Assembly (NCBI RefSeq): GCF_003860125.1 | Contig: NZ_RQYL01000019.1 | Location: 34,295 to 98,294, forward strand | Source of the DNA: Fretibacterium sp. OH1220_COT-178 | Lineage (GTDB): Bacteria; Synergistota; Synergistia; Synergistales; Aminobacteriaceae | Direction: 5' to 3' | DNA: 64,000 nt | Shown: piece after piece, positions 16,634 to 25,381 of the stretch | Layout of the letters: every line of letters starts with the position of its first letter | Position numbering within the stretch: the first letter of the stretch is position 1 | The notes under the pieces: generated by a model | Database searches by the model: none | What the model saw: the letters and a program-made list of their open reading frames with translations, nothing else | Told to the model about the DNA's origin: nothing | Made by a program: the position numbers and the translations under genes

Positions 16634-17485
16634 ATGAACGGAGCCCATTCTTTCCAAGGCGTGGTCAAAATAGGCGGAGCACGGGGCAACGCCGTGTGCC
16701 CCCTTCTGGAGGAGCTGGCCGACCGAACCCGGCGCGGGGAACGCTGGGCGCTCGTCCACGGCGCGAGCTCCATGATGGAGGACCTCTCCCGGGCCGTGGG
16801 CATGGAGCCGGTCTACGTCGTCAGCCCCGGAGGGTTCCGAAGCCGTTTCGTCGGGGAGAGGGAGCTCGCCCTCTTCGAGGCCGCCTGCTGCCGTTTTTCC
16901 GTCGATCTGGTGGCGGCGCTCGGCAGGCTCGGAGTCCGTGCCGTCCCGCTCTATCCCGGCTCGGCGAAGGGCGCCAGCGCCAAGCGCAAGAATTCGCTTC
17001 GCGTCGTCGAGGACGGCAGGGTGCGGATGATGCACGGAAACTACAGCGGTGCCATCGCCGCCTTCGATCCCTCCGACATCCGCTCCGTCTGGGACTCGGG
17101 CGGGCTTCCTCTGCTTCCGCCGCTGGCGTCGGACGAGGCCGTCCCGGGCTCCCGCCTCAACGTGGACGGCGACCGCATGGCCGCGGCCGCGGCCGCGGCG
17201 GTCGGGGCCGACGTGCTGGCGATCCTCAGCAACGTCCCCGGGCTCCTGCGCACGCCGTCCGACCCGTCCTCGCGGGTGGAGAAGGGCACCCTTTCCGAAT
17301 GGGAAAGTCTCGAGCCCCTGGCCAAGGGAAACATGAAGCGCAAGCTGCTGGCCGCCCGGGAAGCCCTGGAGGGGGGCGCGGAGACCGTGGTCATCGCGGA
17401 CAGCCGAAACGCTCGGCCGATCGGGGCCGGTCTCGACGGAGGAGGCACCCTGCTGTGTCGGGGCTCTATGGCAGCCGCGGTCTGA
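16634..17485 (+). CDS. lysZ: LysW-aminoadipate/glutamate kinase LysZ/ArgB
   Basis: 283 residues, amino-acid kinase fold. It begins FQGVVKIGGARGNAVCPLL with the phosphate-binding lysine, has a LVHGASS motif, the SRLNVDGDRMAAAAAAAVGAD active-site region and AILSNVPGLL. It phosphorylates the carrier-bound substrate before LysY. The ATG at 16634 follows AAAGGAG. Its 3' end overlaps lysJ by 31 bases. Confidence 0.9.
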   Translation: MNGAHSFQGVVKIGGARGNAVCPLLEELADRTRRGERWALVHGASSMMEDLSRAVGMEPVYVVSPGGFRSRFVGERELALFEAACCRFSVDLVAALGRLGVRAVPLYPGSAKGASAKRKNSLRVVEDGRVRMMHGNYSGAIAAFDPSDIRSVWDSGGLPLLPPLASDEAVPGSRLNVDGDRMAAAAAAAVGADVLAILSNVPGLLRTPSDPSSRVEKGTLSEWESLEPLAKGNMKRKLLAAREALEGGAETVVIADSRNARPIGAGLDGGGTLLCRGSMAAAV

Positions 17486-18579
17486 CGATCGTCTCCGGAT
17501 CGGGCGCCTTCGTCCGGGACGGCGCGGGGAAGGAGTATCTCGACTTCTACTGCGGCAGCGGCGCGGCGCTCTTCGGCCATGCCCATCCCCGGCTCAGGGA
17601 AGCCCTGGCGAACGCCTCCGGTCGGCCCTGGACCATCGGACCGGGCATGGGGGCGGAGGTTCGGGACCGGCTCAAGGCGCGCCTGAACCGCCTGCTCCCC
17701 GGGCGGTCGCTCTTCTATTGCAACAGCGGCACGGAGTCGATCGAGGCGGCGCTGAAGCTCGCGGTTGCCCTCCGCCCCGAGAGGAGGAAGATCCTTGCCC
17801 TGCGGCGCGCCTTCCACGGCCGGACTCTCGGGGCGCTCGCCCTCACCTTCAATCCGCAGTACCGCAGGAGCTGGACGCACCTCCTGGCGCCGGTCCTGCA
17901 CGTGAGGCCCGAGGAGCTGCCGGGGGCCGTCGACGGGGACACGGCCGCGGTCTTCGTCGAGCCGATCCAGGGGGAGGGCGGCGTCCATCCCCTGTCCGCC
18001 TCGCTCGGCGCGGCGATCGGCGCGGCCTGTGCCCGGACGGGGGCATTGCTCGTCTGCGACGAGGTGCAGTGCGGATGGGGGCGCTGCGGGGCGTTTTCGG
18101 CGAGTTCGCTCGCCGGGCTGGAGCCGGACATCCTGTGCTTCGCCAAGGGCGTCGCCGGGGGTCTGCCCGTCGGACTCACCCTGTGGAAGAAGGAGCTGGG
18201 GGATTTCGCGCCCGGCGGACACGGCTCCACTTACGGCGGGAATCCGCTGGTCCTGGCCGTCGCCGAGGCCGCGCTGGGCCTTCTGGAGGAGGGGACCCCG
18301 ATCGCCGGGGCCCGGTCGGGAGGGGAGTATTTCAGGAAGCTCCTCAAGGGGATCGATTCCCCCCTGATCGCGGAGGTCCGGGGCATGGGACTGCTGAACG
18401 GCGTGGAGCTGACCGTGAAGGCCGCGCCCGTCATCCGCCGGATGCAGCGGAACGGGGTCCTGGCCCTGCCGGCGGGCCCGTCGGTGGTGCGCTTTCTCCC
18501 TCCCTTTCCCGCCGTGCGGGAGGACTTCGACAGGGCGGCCGCCGTACTCGCGGACGCCCTGAAGGCGGAGGCGGCGTGA
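17455..18579 (+). CDS. lysJ: LysW-lysine/ornithine aminotransferase LysJ/ArgD
   Basis: 374 residues, class-III PLP aminotransferase. The PLP lysine is Lys231 (CFAKGVAGGLPVGL), preceded by CDEVQCGWGR and a FVEPIQGEGGVHP strand. It converts the LysW-bound semialdehyde to LysW-lysine or LysW-ornithine. GTG 17455 lies inside lysZ after GGAGGAGG, and the stop overlaps the lysK start (GTGA), showing close translational coupling. Confidence 0.92.
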   Translation: MSGLYGSRGLTIVSGSGAFVRDGAGKEYLDFYCGSGAALFGHAHPRLREALANASGRPWTIGPGMGAEVRDRLKARLNRLLPGRSLFYCNSGTESIEAALKLAVALRPERRKILALRRAFHGRTLGALALTFNPQYRRSWTHLLAPVLHVRPEELPGAVDGDTAAVFVEPIQGEGGVHPLSASLGAAIGAACARTGALLVCDEVQCGWGRCGAFSASSLAGLEPDILCFAKGVAGGLPVGLTLWKKELGDFAPGGHGSTYGGNPLVLAVAEAALGLLEEGTPIAGARSGGEYFRKLLKGIDSPLIAEVRGMGLLNGVELTVKAAPVIRRMQRNGVLALPAGPSVVRFLPPFPAVREDFDRAAAVLADALKAEAA

Positions 18580-19619
18580 AAGGCTCCGTGGAGCTCCTCA
18601 CAAAGCTCGTCTCCATCCCCAGCCCGAGCGGGGACGAGGGGGAGGCGTGCCGCCATCTCGCGGACGCGCTCCCCTCCGTCGGATGGGAGCGCGTCGAGAT
18701 CGACGGCGTGGGGAACGTCGTCGCCTCCCGGGGTTCCGGGGAAAGGGAGATCGTCCTGCTGGGGCACATCGACACCGTGCCGGGCGGTCCGCCCTGCGCC
18801 CTGAAGGGGGATTGCCTTTGGGGACGCGGGAGCGTGGACGCGAAGGGGCCGTTGTGCGCCTTTGCGGTCGCCGGCGGAAACGTGCCGGTCTCCGCCGGCT
18901 GGAGGGTCACCCTCGTCGCCGCCGTGGGCGAGGAGACCGACTCGCGCGGCGCGCGCCACCGGATCCCCCAGCACGCGCCCGCGGCCTGCATCGTCGGCGA
19001 GCCCTCGGGCACGGATGGAGTCACCATAGGCTATCGCGGCTGCATCCGGCTCGTCCTCTCGGCGGAGGACGGAGGCGCGCACCGAAGCGGAAGCGAGGGG
19101 CCGATCACGGCGACCGTCCGCGCGGCCTCGGACCTCCTGGCGCTTGTCGACGCCGCGGATTCTCCCGGACTTCCGATCATTCGGCGGCCGTCCGGGGCGG
19201 TGGTATCGATGTTCGGCGAGGAACGGGGGCGCCGGACGGGGAGGATCGAGCTGGACCTGCGCCTGCCGGAGGGATGCGATCCGCAGGACTGGCTGAACGC
19301 CGCCGCCTCGGCGACGGAACGGAGGGGCGTCTCGATCGGGATCCTCGCCGCCATCCCCCCGCACGTCGAGGACAAGGACAACGCCGTAGCGCGGGCGCTG
19401 CGCCTGGGCATCCGCAGAAACGGCCTGGCCCCAAGGATTCTTGCCAAGGGGGGGACCGCCGACTTCAACCTGGCCGCCGCCTGGAAATGCCCCATGGCCG
19501 CCTACGGCCCCGGGGACGGCAGGCTGGACCACACCGACGGGGAGCACCTCCCGCTCCCCGAGTACGAGGCCTCGATCGCGGTGCTTTCGAGCGCCCTTCC
19601 CCTCCTCATGAAAATGTAA
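18576..19619 (+). CDS. lysK: LysW-lysine/ornithine hydrolase LysK (M20 family)
   Basis: 347 residues, zinc metallopeptidase of family M20. LLGHIDTVPG gives a metal His/Asp pair, GRGSVDAKG the bridging Asp, VGEETDSRG the catalytic glutamate and GEPSGTDGVTIGYRG the dimer-domain entrance. It cuts the product off the LysW C-terminus and so completes the carrier cycle. Last gene of the operon; a structured non-coding region follows. Confidence 0.9.
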   Translation: MKGSVELLTKLVSIPSPSGDEGEACRHLADALPSVGWERVEIDGVGNVVASRGSGEREIVLLGHIDTVPGGPPCALKGDCLWGRGSVDAKGPLCAFAVAGGNVPVSAGWRVTLVAAVGEETDSRGARHRIPQHAPAACIVGEPSGTDGVTIGYRGCIRLVLSAEDGGAHRSGSEGPITATVRAASDLLALVDAADSPGLPIIRRPSGAVVSMFGEERGRRTGRIELDLRLPEGCDPQDWLNAAASATERRGVSIGILAAIPPHVEDKDNAVARALRLGIRRNGLAPRILAKGGTADFNLAAAWKCPMAAYGPGDGRLDHTDGEHLPLPEYEASIAVLSSALPLLMKM

Positions 19620-19663
19620 TGTCATACCCAATCGCGTTCGACGCGGAGGCAATTACCTGCCTC

Positions 19664-19831
19664 CCCCTGATGAAGCAACCGATAAAGCTCCCAAGCGACC
19701 GGCACGGCGTCTGCGGGCTTTCAGCCCGCAGATAAGCGGAGAGCCGGCGAGGAACGAGCTGTGCGAGTCGCTTATAAGCGAGAAAGCAAATCTCTGATTT
19801 GCGTTTTCGAGCTTAGGGGCTTCATCAGGGG
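19664..19831. repeat. Multi-hairpin inverted-repeat element after lysK
   Basis: Perfect 13-base terminal arms (CCCCTGATGAAGC at 19664-19676; GCTTCATCAGGGG at 19819-19831), extended inward by further partial complementarity. Inside are a 10-bp stem with a three-base loop (19710-19719 with 19723-19732) and a long stem of about 18 pairs (roughly 19775-19793 with 19797-19815). There is no credible ORF. The gap 19620-19854 lies between convergent lysK and the merR-type gene, so part of it may end transcription, but the nested structure is more than a terminator needs. Confidence 0.6.
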
Positions 19832-19854
19832 CTTTACCAGATCTGGCCGCCTGC

Positions 19855-20685
19855 TTATCGTGCCTTGCGCACCGGCCACTGGACCTCGGTGCGCAGCTCC
19901 TCCGGCGGGACCTCGTGAGGGCTGTTCAGGTAGACGTTCCGCGCGCCGTCGGACCCCGACACGGGCTCGTAGCCGTTCTCCTTCATCCAATGCCGCAGCG
20001 CGGTGTAGGCGCCCTCCAGCTGGTCGTAGGGTCCCTTGTGCAGGGTGCAGGCCATCGGGCCGCCGGGAACCGTCCGGACCTTCAGCCGGTCCGTGTCCGG
20101 GACAGGGTTCGTGAAGGACAGGCAGAATTCGACGTCGATGTTGTTGGGGTCGAACTCCTCCCCGTAATAGATGTCGAAGCACTCCCCGCCGTAGGCGCTG
20201 CCGTTCCGTTCCAGGTGGTTCCACAGCTCCGTGAAGATCCGGTGGCTCTCCTCCGATATGTTCTCCATCGTGATGAAGCAGCGGTGCGTCAGCGCCCGGA
20301 CGGGCGCCACCTCTCGGACGGTGACCTCGTAGGACAAGAAAAACGCCTCCTTTTCCAAAGTGAGTTTTTCCAGGAGCTCCAGGTCCCTGTGTCCCTTCCT
20401 CAGGCGTTCCTGGAGCACCCGGCGGTGCCGGTCGAGAAAGGAGGCGATCGCCCCGGGCTCCCTGGCGGTCAGGAATGCCCGGATCTCCTCCAGCGGCACG
20501 TCCAGCTCCCTCAGTCGGCGGATGCGTAGCGCCTCCACGAACTGCCCCGCCGAGTAGTGGCGGTAGCCCGTCGCGTCGTCGATCCACACGGGCCTCAGCA
20601 GGCCCTTCTCGTCGTAGAACCGCAGCGCCTTCACCGAGAGCATCGTCGCCCTGGAGAACTCTCCGATCGTCAGCAGGTTGCTCAT
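19855..20685 (-). CDS. MerR-family regulator with GyrI-like effector domain
   Basis: 276 residues. An N-terminal MerR helix-turn-helix (LLTIGEFSRATMLSVKALRFYDEKGLL, then TGYRHYSAGQ), a dimerisation helix (about 80-120) and a C-terminal GyrI/BmrR-like small-molecule-binding domain (VAPVRALTHRCF to EVQWPVRK). The family responds to drugs or other amphipathic compounds by untwisting a promoter with a long spacer. Its own promoter (20712-20742) has exactly that architecture, so it is probably autoregulated. No separate target such as an efflux pump lies beside it. Confidence 0.88.
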   Translation of the reverse strand: MSNLLTIGEFSRATMLSVKALRFYDEKGLLRPVWIDDATGYRHYSAGQFVEALRIRRLRELDVPLEEIRAFLTAREPGAIASFLDRHRRVLQERLRKGHRDLELLEKLTLEKEAFFLSYEVTVREVAPVRALTHRCFITMENISEESHRIFTELWNHLERNGSAYGGECFDIYYGEEFDPNNIDVEFCLSFTNPVPDTDRLKVRTVPGGPMACTLHKGPYDQLEGAYTALRHWMKENGYEPVSGSDGARNVYLNSPHEVPPEELRTEVQWPVRKAR

Positions 20686-20711
20686 GGCGTCTCTCCTTTC
20701 TCGATGGCCTC

Positions 20712-20742
20712 ACTATAAACCCTCCCGCAGGGGGAGGGTCAA
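20712..20742 (-). promoter_or_regulatory. MerR-type promoter with 19-bp spacer and operator dyad
   Basis: On the minus strand TTGACC (20742-20737) and TATAGT (20717-20712) are 19 bases apart, the overlong spacer typical of MerR-controlled promoters. The spacer holds the dyad ACCCTCCC-N5-GGGAGGGT (20719-20739). It points into the merR-type gene, indicating autoregulation. Confidence 0.8.
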
Positions 20743-20761
20743 GCGGAAGGAGGCGGGGAAC

Positions 20762-21949
20762 TCACTCCTGCGTCTCGAACGTCCCTCTGGCCAGCACCCC
20801 CCCGTCCCGCATCATCACGCGCCCCCTGGCCACGACGTGGCGCAGGGCGTCGTTCCCGTCCAGGACCAGGATGTCGGCGTCGCAGCCCTCCTTCAGGCGC
20901 CCCTTGCGGGGCAGGCAGAGCTGGTCGGCCACGTGGCTCGTCGCCATGCCGACGGCCTTTTCCGGCCCCACCTCGGGGTCCTCCATCAGCTCGAGCACGC
21001 AGGCGAGGACGGAGTCGATGGGGCCGATCCCCATGCCGACGAGCTTGCCGCCCGCGTCGAAGCGGGGCATGCTGCCGTTGCCGTCGGAGCTGAGGGTGAT
21101 GCGCTCCGCCGCCACGCCGCCGGCCAGCAGGCGCTTCACGGCCCGCCTCGTCGGGAGCCCGAACACGGGCCTTTCCCCGGGGGCCGCGGTGATGTCGAGG
21201 TTGCCGCCCCGCAGCCCGTACTCCACGGCCCTCTCCAGCAGCGCCTCGCTGCGCGAGACGTGGGTGGGGGCGAACTGCGCCAGCGGTACGTCCGTCCCCT
21301 CGATGGCGGCGAGCAGGGGGTCGAAGGCCGACGGCTCCGAGCCCATGTGGACGCAGACCGTCCCGGCCTTGCCGGCCAGCATCCCGCCGACGCGGGCGTC
21401 GGAGACGGCCCGGCGCAGTTCCTCCACCGTGGGGTGCGAGCTTCGGTGGTCCGACAGGGCGATCTTGAGCCCGATCACCTTGTCGATCAGGCAGAGGTCG
21501 TCCATCACGCCGCCCGTCAGCGTGGGGGAGGGGACGGCGTAGCTGCCCGTCAGGATCCAGGTGCTCAGCCCCTCCTCCTCCAGTCCGCGCGCCTTCATCA
21601 GGAGGTCGCGCAGGCCCCGGCAGGTGCCGTCGGTCCCCGTGAGCCCCACCGCCGAGGTGACCCCGGCCCGGACGAACGAGGAGAGCTGAAGCGGCGGCGT
21701 CCGAAATCGGGGCCCGCCCTCGCCGCCCGCGCCGTTGAAATGCACGTGGCGGTCGATCACGCCGGGCAGCACCTTGGCCCCCTGCGCGTCGAGCACCGTG
21801 ACCTCCGGGCCGAGTCGCTCCATGTGCTGCCTCAGCTCCCCGGCGGCGCCGGCGGGGTGCACGGCGGCGATCCTCTCCCCCACGACCACAAGCGTCCCCA
21901 GCCCGAGGGGGGCTGGGGAGAGGATATTCGCGTTTTCGATCAGCAGCAT
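20762..21949 (-). CDS. iadA: Isoaspartyl dipeptidase
   Basis: 395 residues, amidohydrolase. Metal ligands HVH (His68, His70), the carboxylated lysine Lys162 (VIGLKIALSDHRS), THV and the SSDGNGSMP aspartate region line up closely with E. coli IadA, including the GGEGGPRTP-like loop and the C-terminal GTFET. It hydrolyses beta-aspartyl dipeptides that arise from damaged proteins. It is followed one base later by the NhaC-type antiporter on the same strand upstream, so the two are probably one transcript. This fits a peptide-consuming organism. Confidence 0.9.
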   Translation of the reverse strand: MLLIENANILSPAPLGLGTLVVVGERIAAVHPAGAAGELRQHMERLGPEVTVLDAQGAKVLPGVIDRHVHFNGAGGEGGPRFRTPPLQLSSFVRAGVTSAVGLTGTDGTCRGLRDLLMKARGLEEEGLSTWILTGSYAVPSPTLTGGVMDDLCLIDKVIGLKIALSDHRSSHPTVEELRRAVSDARVGGMLAGKAGTVCVHMGSEPSAFDPLLAAIEGTDVPLAQFAPTHVSRSEALLERAVEYGLRGGNLDITAAPGERPVFGLPTRRAVKRLLAGGVAAERITLSSDGNGSMPRFDAGGKLVGMGIGPIDSVLACVLELMEDPEVGPEKAVGMATSHVADQLCLPRKGRLKEGCDADILVLDGNDALRHVVARGRVMMRDGGVLARGTFETQE

Positions 21950-21950
21950 G

Positions 21951-23369
21951 CTAGGCCTGTTTCTTCAGTTCCGACGGCCAGATGCCGATGCCGGTGAAGC
22001 CGTAGAACCACGCGGTCAGAAAGCCGGCGTAGCAGAGCACGGCCCAGGGGGCGTACTCGACGACGGAGACGCCCAGGACGGTGGACATGTAGATGCCCGC
22101 GGCCGACCAGGGGATCAGGGGCACCACCACGGTCCCGGAGTCCTCCAGTGTACGGGAGAGGACGCGCCGGGAGATGTTCATCTCGTCGCAGAGGTCCTTG
22201 TACATGGTGCCGGGGACGATCTCGCTGAGGTAGGAGTTCCCGGTGCCCAGCCCGGTCAGGATGCCCGTCAGGGAGGCGGACATGACGAAGCGCCCGCGGC
22301 TGTTGCCGATGAAACGCGCGCGCAGCGACTCGCACAGGGTACGGAAGGTGCCGGTGTACTCCAGCTGCCCCGCGAAGAGATAGGCGAAGAAGACCACGAC
22401 GACGGAGCCGGACATGAAGGCCAGCCCTCCGCGGCTCAGCAGCTTGTCGAGGGCCTCGAGCCCCGTCGCGATCTTGGGGCCGGAGGCCATGAACTTGACC
22501 GTCGTCGTGAGATCGTAGCCCTGGAGCAGCGCCAGGGGGATGGAGACGACGATCGCCACCCACAGGACGGGCAGGGTCGGATAGCGCTTGTAGGCCAGGG
22601 CCAGGACCACGAACGGAGGGATCAGGGACAGCGGGGTCAGGCGGAAGGTCTTGCCGATGGCGCCGACGATGGCGTCGACCTGCGACATGTCGAGTTCGCC
22701 CACGCCCTGCGAGCCGATGTAGGCGTAGATCCCCAGGCCGATCAGGAAGGCGGGGACGGTGGTCCAGAGCATGGAGCGGATGTGGTCCACCACCTCCACC
22801 TCGGCGACGGCCGCGGCCAGGACCGTCGTGTCGGAGACGGGGCTCAGCTTGTCCCCGAAGTAGGCGCCGGCGACGATGGCGCCCGCCGTCGCGGGCAGGG
22901 AGACGCCGAGCCCCTGCGCGATGCCGATGAAGGCGACGCCGAAGGTCGCGGCGGTGCCCCAGGAGGTCCCCGTGAAGCAGGAGGAGAGGCAGCAGATGAG
23001 GAACGCCGCGGGCAGGAAGACCTTAGGGCTCAGCAGCTTGAGGCCGGTGTAGATGAGGTAGGGGATGGTCCCCGAGGCCATCCAGACGGCGATCAGCGGC
23101 CCCACGGTCAGCAGGATCATGATGGCGCCCGTGGCCCGGGCCACCATGGGCACGACCCCTCCGTCGAAGAGCTCGTTCCAGGAGTAGCCGTAGCGGAAGC
23201 AGAACATCGCCGTCGTGAACATCCCGCAGAACATCAGCAGGAGCGCGACGTCGAAGCCGAAGGCGAGGCGTCCCGCGACGATGATGAGCAGGATGGTGCC
23301 GAAGATGCCCAGTGCTCCGCTGAGCCCGATTTCCTTTGTCTTTGCGCTTGGGGTTGAAACGTTGGACAC
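21951..23369 (-). CDS. Na+/H+ antiporter, NhaC family
   Basis: 472 residues with about 11-12 hydrophobic segments. Family landmarks include LSSCFTGTSWGTAATFGVAF, GAIVAGAYFGDKLSPVSDTTVLAAA and GILTGLGTGNSYLSEIVPG. NhaC proteins exchange sodium for protons, and some relatives exchange malate/lactate. It lies one base upstream of iadA in the same direction. The substrate cannot be narrowed further. Confidence 0.85.
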   Translation of the reverse strand: MSNVSTPSAKTKEIGLSGALGIFGTILLIIVAGRLAFGFDVALLLMFCGMFTTAMFCFRYGYSWNELFDGGVVPMVARATGAIMILLTVGPLIAVWMASGTIPYLIYTGLKLLSPKVFLPAAFLICCLSSCFTGTSWGTAATFGVAFIGIAQGLGVSLPATAGAIVAGAYFGDKLSPVSDTTVLAAAVAEVEVVDHIRSMLWTTVPAFLIGLGIYAYIGSQGVGELDMSQVDAIVGAIGKTFRLTPLSLIPPFVVLALAYKRYPTLPVLWVAIVVSIPLALLQGYDLTTTVKFMASGPKIATGLEALDKLLSRGGLAFMSGSVVVVFFAYLFAGQLEYTGTFRTLCESLRARFIGNSRGRFVMSASLTGILTGLGTGNSYLSEIVPGTMYKDLCDEMNISRRVLSRTLEDSGTVVVPLIPWSAAGIYMSTVLGVSVVEYAPWAVLCYAGFLTAWFYGFTGIGIWPSELKKQA

Positions 23370-23579
23370 GACAAAGCCTCCTTGATGAAATAGGGTGAAA
23401 TGTGAAACCGTCCTCGTCCCGATCGGGTGGAGAGAAAATGCGGTGCCGGGGGATCCCTCCTTTTCCTTGAAATGAGATGCGAAAATACGGCGATATCACG
23501 GTGCGGACGACGACGCAACTATGATATCATTTCGCCGAAAAATTTCTGACGGCCCGTCGTCCTTGGGGAGGCGTTCGGT

Positions 23580-24782
23580 ATGAGGGTGCATGAGGGAAAC
23601 GTGCGGGGATACGGCGCGGAGCGCGGGGCTTCGGGCCGAATGGGGAGGCGTGTCCTGGCGGCGGGATTCGCTCTGTTTCTGCTGGCCGCACCGGCCTTCT
23701 CCACCTCGGAGGACTCCCTGCCGGGCTATCTGGTCGAGAAGTGGGGGCGCCTGACCGGGACGCTCTCGGAGGCCCTCGCCCTGCGGGACAGGCAGGAGAC
23801 GCTGCCGGCCTCCTCGTGGTTCGGCGCGGACAAGTCCAGCAACGCGAAGAAGATCGACGAGCTGCTGGACCAGGCGCTCGAGATTCTGGTCCAGGGACGG
23901 GCCGGGGACCTGCGGCGCCAGGCCCTGGAGCTTCGGACGGACATCCCCGGGCTGCGCCTGGAGGCGGACGGGCTCAGAAATGAGCGCATCTCGGCCCCGG
24001 AGACCTCCCGTCTGCCCTGGGTGAGGACCCGGGCGAAGATCGACGAGCGCCTCTCGGAGCTGGAGGAGGAGATCTCGCACAGGGAGAGGGCGCTCTCGGA
24101 GGTCAACGCGCAGCTTGCGGAGGCGCTGCGCGCCCTGGGGCTCCAGCTAGACCAGGGACAGATCGACGTCCTGCTGAGCTCGGTGACGGGGGACGATCTT
24201 TTGCAGAACGCCGTGGTGTTCGCCAACGTCCGGGCGATGGTCGAGAAGCTGGCGGAGCTCTCCCGGGAGGATCGGGACAATCTGGAGATCAACCGCCGGT
24301 ACAGCGGGCTGTACCTGGTGCTGAACGACCTGCTGATCCACACGCAGGAGGAGCTGGTGCGCAAGATCGACGAGGACTACAAGCCGCGGCTGGGCGAGAT
24401 CGCCAAGGAGGCGGAGGCGCTTCGCCGGGACGCGCTGGCCAAGGCCGGTCAGAAGGGCTACACGGAGGCCCAGAGGCGGTCCTTCTCCCTCAATGCGGAG
24501 TCCAACGCCATGACCCTGCGGGTCGCCGACCTCTACATGCAGCTTCTGGACTCGCAGCGCAAGGGGGTTCTGGACAACCTGACCGACCTGCGGCGCAACC
24601 GGGACCTGGCGGAGAACACCTACCGGACGGTGCGGAGCTCGGGCGACCTGCGGAACCTCATCCGCTCGGGGCTGGAGCTTTTCGACTCCATCCACGCGCT
24701 CTCGATGCCGGAGATCCGTCCCTTCGAGAACGAGACGATCCGCCGGGAGTTCGAGGAGATCAACAAGCGGCTGAAGCGCTGA
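23580..24782 (+). CDS. Secreted or periplasmic alpha-helical protein of unknown function
   Basis: 400 residues. An N-terminal signal sequence (RRVLAAGFALFLLAAPAFS, about residues 22-41) is followed by an almost wholly helical, charged protein with probable coiled coils (about 120-190 and 290-400; e.g. IDERLSELEEEISHRERALSEV). No catalytic motif was recognised. GGGGAGG (23565-23571) ends eight bases before the ATG. It stands alone, divergent from the antiporter and closed by its own terminator. A structural or envelope-binding role is possible but not shown. Confidence 0.75.
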   Translation: MRVHEGNVRGYGAERGASGRMGRRVLAAGFALFLLAAPAFSTSEDSLPGYLVEKWGRLTGTLSEALALRDRQETLPASSWFGADKSSNAKKIDELLDQALEILVQGRAGDLRRQALELRTDIPGLRLEADGLRNERISAPETSRLPWVRTRAKIDERLSELEEEISHRERALSEVNAQLAEALRALGLQLDQGQIDVLLSSVTGDDLLQNAVVFANVRAMVEKLAELSREDRDNLEINRRYSGLYLVLNDLLIHTQEELVRKIDEDYKPRLGEIAKEAEALRRDALAKAGQKGYTEAQRRSFSLNAESNAMTLRVADLYMQLLDSQRKGVLDNLTDLRRNRDLAENTYRTVRSSGDLRNLIRSGLELFDSIHALSMPEIRPFENETIRREFEEINKRLKR

Positions 24783-24812
24783 ATTTCGGATGACGCGAGG
24801 GAGCGGATTGCA

Positions 24813-24839
24813 GGGGGCGGCGCCTGGCCGCCCCCTTTT
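24813..24839. terminator. Terminator after the helical protein gene
   Basis: A 9-bp GC stem (24813-24821 with 24827-24835), loop GCCTG, followed by TTTT on the plus strand. Confidence 0.85.
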
Positions 24840-24858
24840 GCGCGCCTCCGGCCGTGCT

Positions 24859-25368
24859 TCACGGATGGGCCGGTCCCGGGGCGATCCCTTCCCGGCCCGC
24901 TTCCTCGGTCAGGTCGGCCAGGGAGAAGGGCAGCGCCTTGCGCAGCTCGCCGAGGGCGATCCTCATCTGCAGCCCGATCCGGCCCGCGCTGACGACGATC
25001 GTGCCGAGCCGCTCCGCGGACGCGTCGATCACGGTGCGGAAAGTTTTTTTCATCCCCACGGGCGAGCATCCGCCGTGCACGTAGCCCGTCAGGGGCAGGA
25101 GCTCCTTCGAGCGCACCATCTCCACGGACTTCTCCCCCACGGCCCTCGCGGCCTTCCGCAGGTCCAGTTCGCCCGTCGCCGGGACGACGAAGACGTAGTG
25201 GTCCCGCGTCCTGCCGACCGTGACCAGCGTCTTGAAGATCCTCTCGGGCCCGATCCCCAGCAGGCGCGCCGCCTCGAGGGCGCTCACGGCCTCGGACGCG
25301 GGGTAGGAGAGGGCCTCGTATTCGGCCCTTTTGGCGTCCAGGATGCGCATCGCGTTGGTCTTGTCCAT
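24859..25368 (-). CDS. ybaK: Cys-tRNA(Pro)/Cys-tRNA deacylase, YbaK/EbsC family
   Basis: 169 residues. The editing-domain fold is recognisable from ERIFKTLVTVG (substrate lysine), YVFVVPATGELDLRKAARAVG and TGYVHGGCSPVGMKK. YbaK removes cysteine mischarged on tRNA-Pro. It lies 13 bases downstream of the Crp/Fnr gene in the same direction. Confidence 0.9.
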   Translation of the reverse strand: MDKTNAMRILDAKRAEYEALSYPASEAVSALEAARLLGIGPERIFKTLVTVGRTRDHYVFVVPATGELDLRKAARAVGEKSVEMVRSKELLPLTGYVHGGCSPVGMKKTFRTVIDASAERLGTIVVSAGRIGLQMRIALGELRKALPFSLADLTEEAGREGIAPGPAHP

Positions 25369-25381
25369 GAATCTCTCCCCC

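Noticed and set aside
23520..23530. ATGATATCAT palindrome as an operator between nhaC and the helical protein gene
   Set aside because: Ten bases of AT-rich symmetry are expected by chance and no promoter elements are placed around it.
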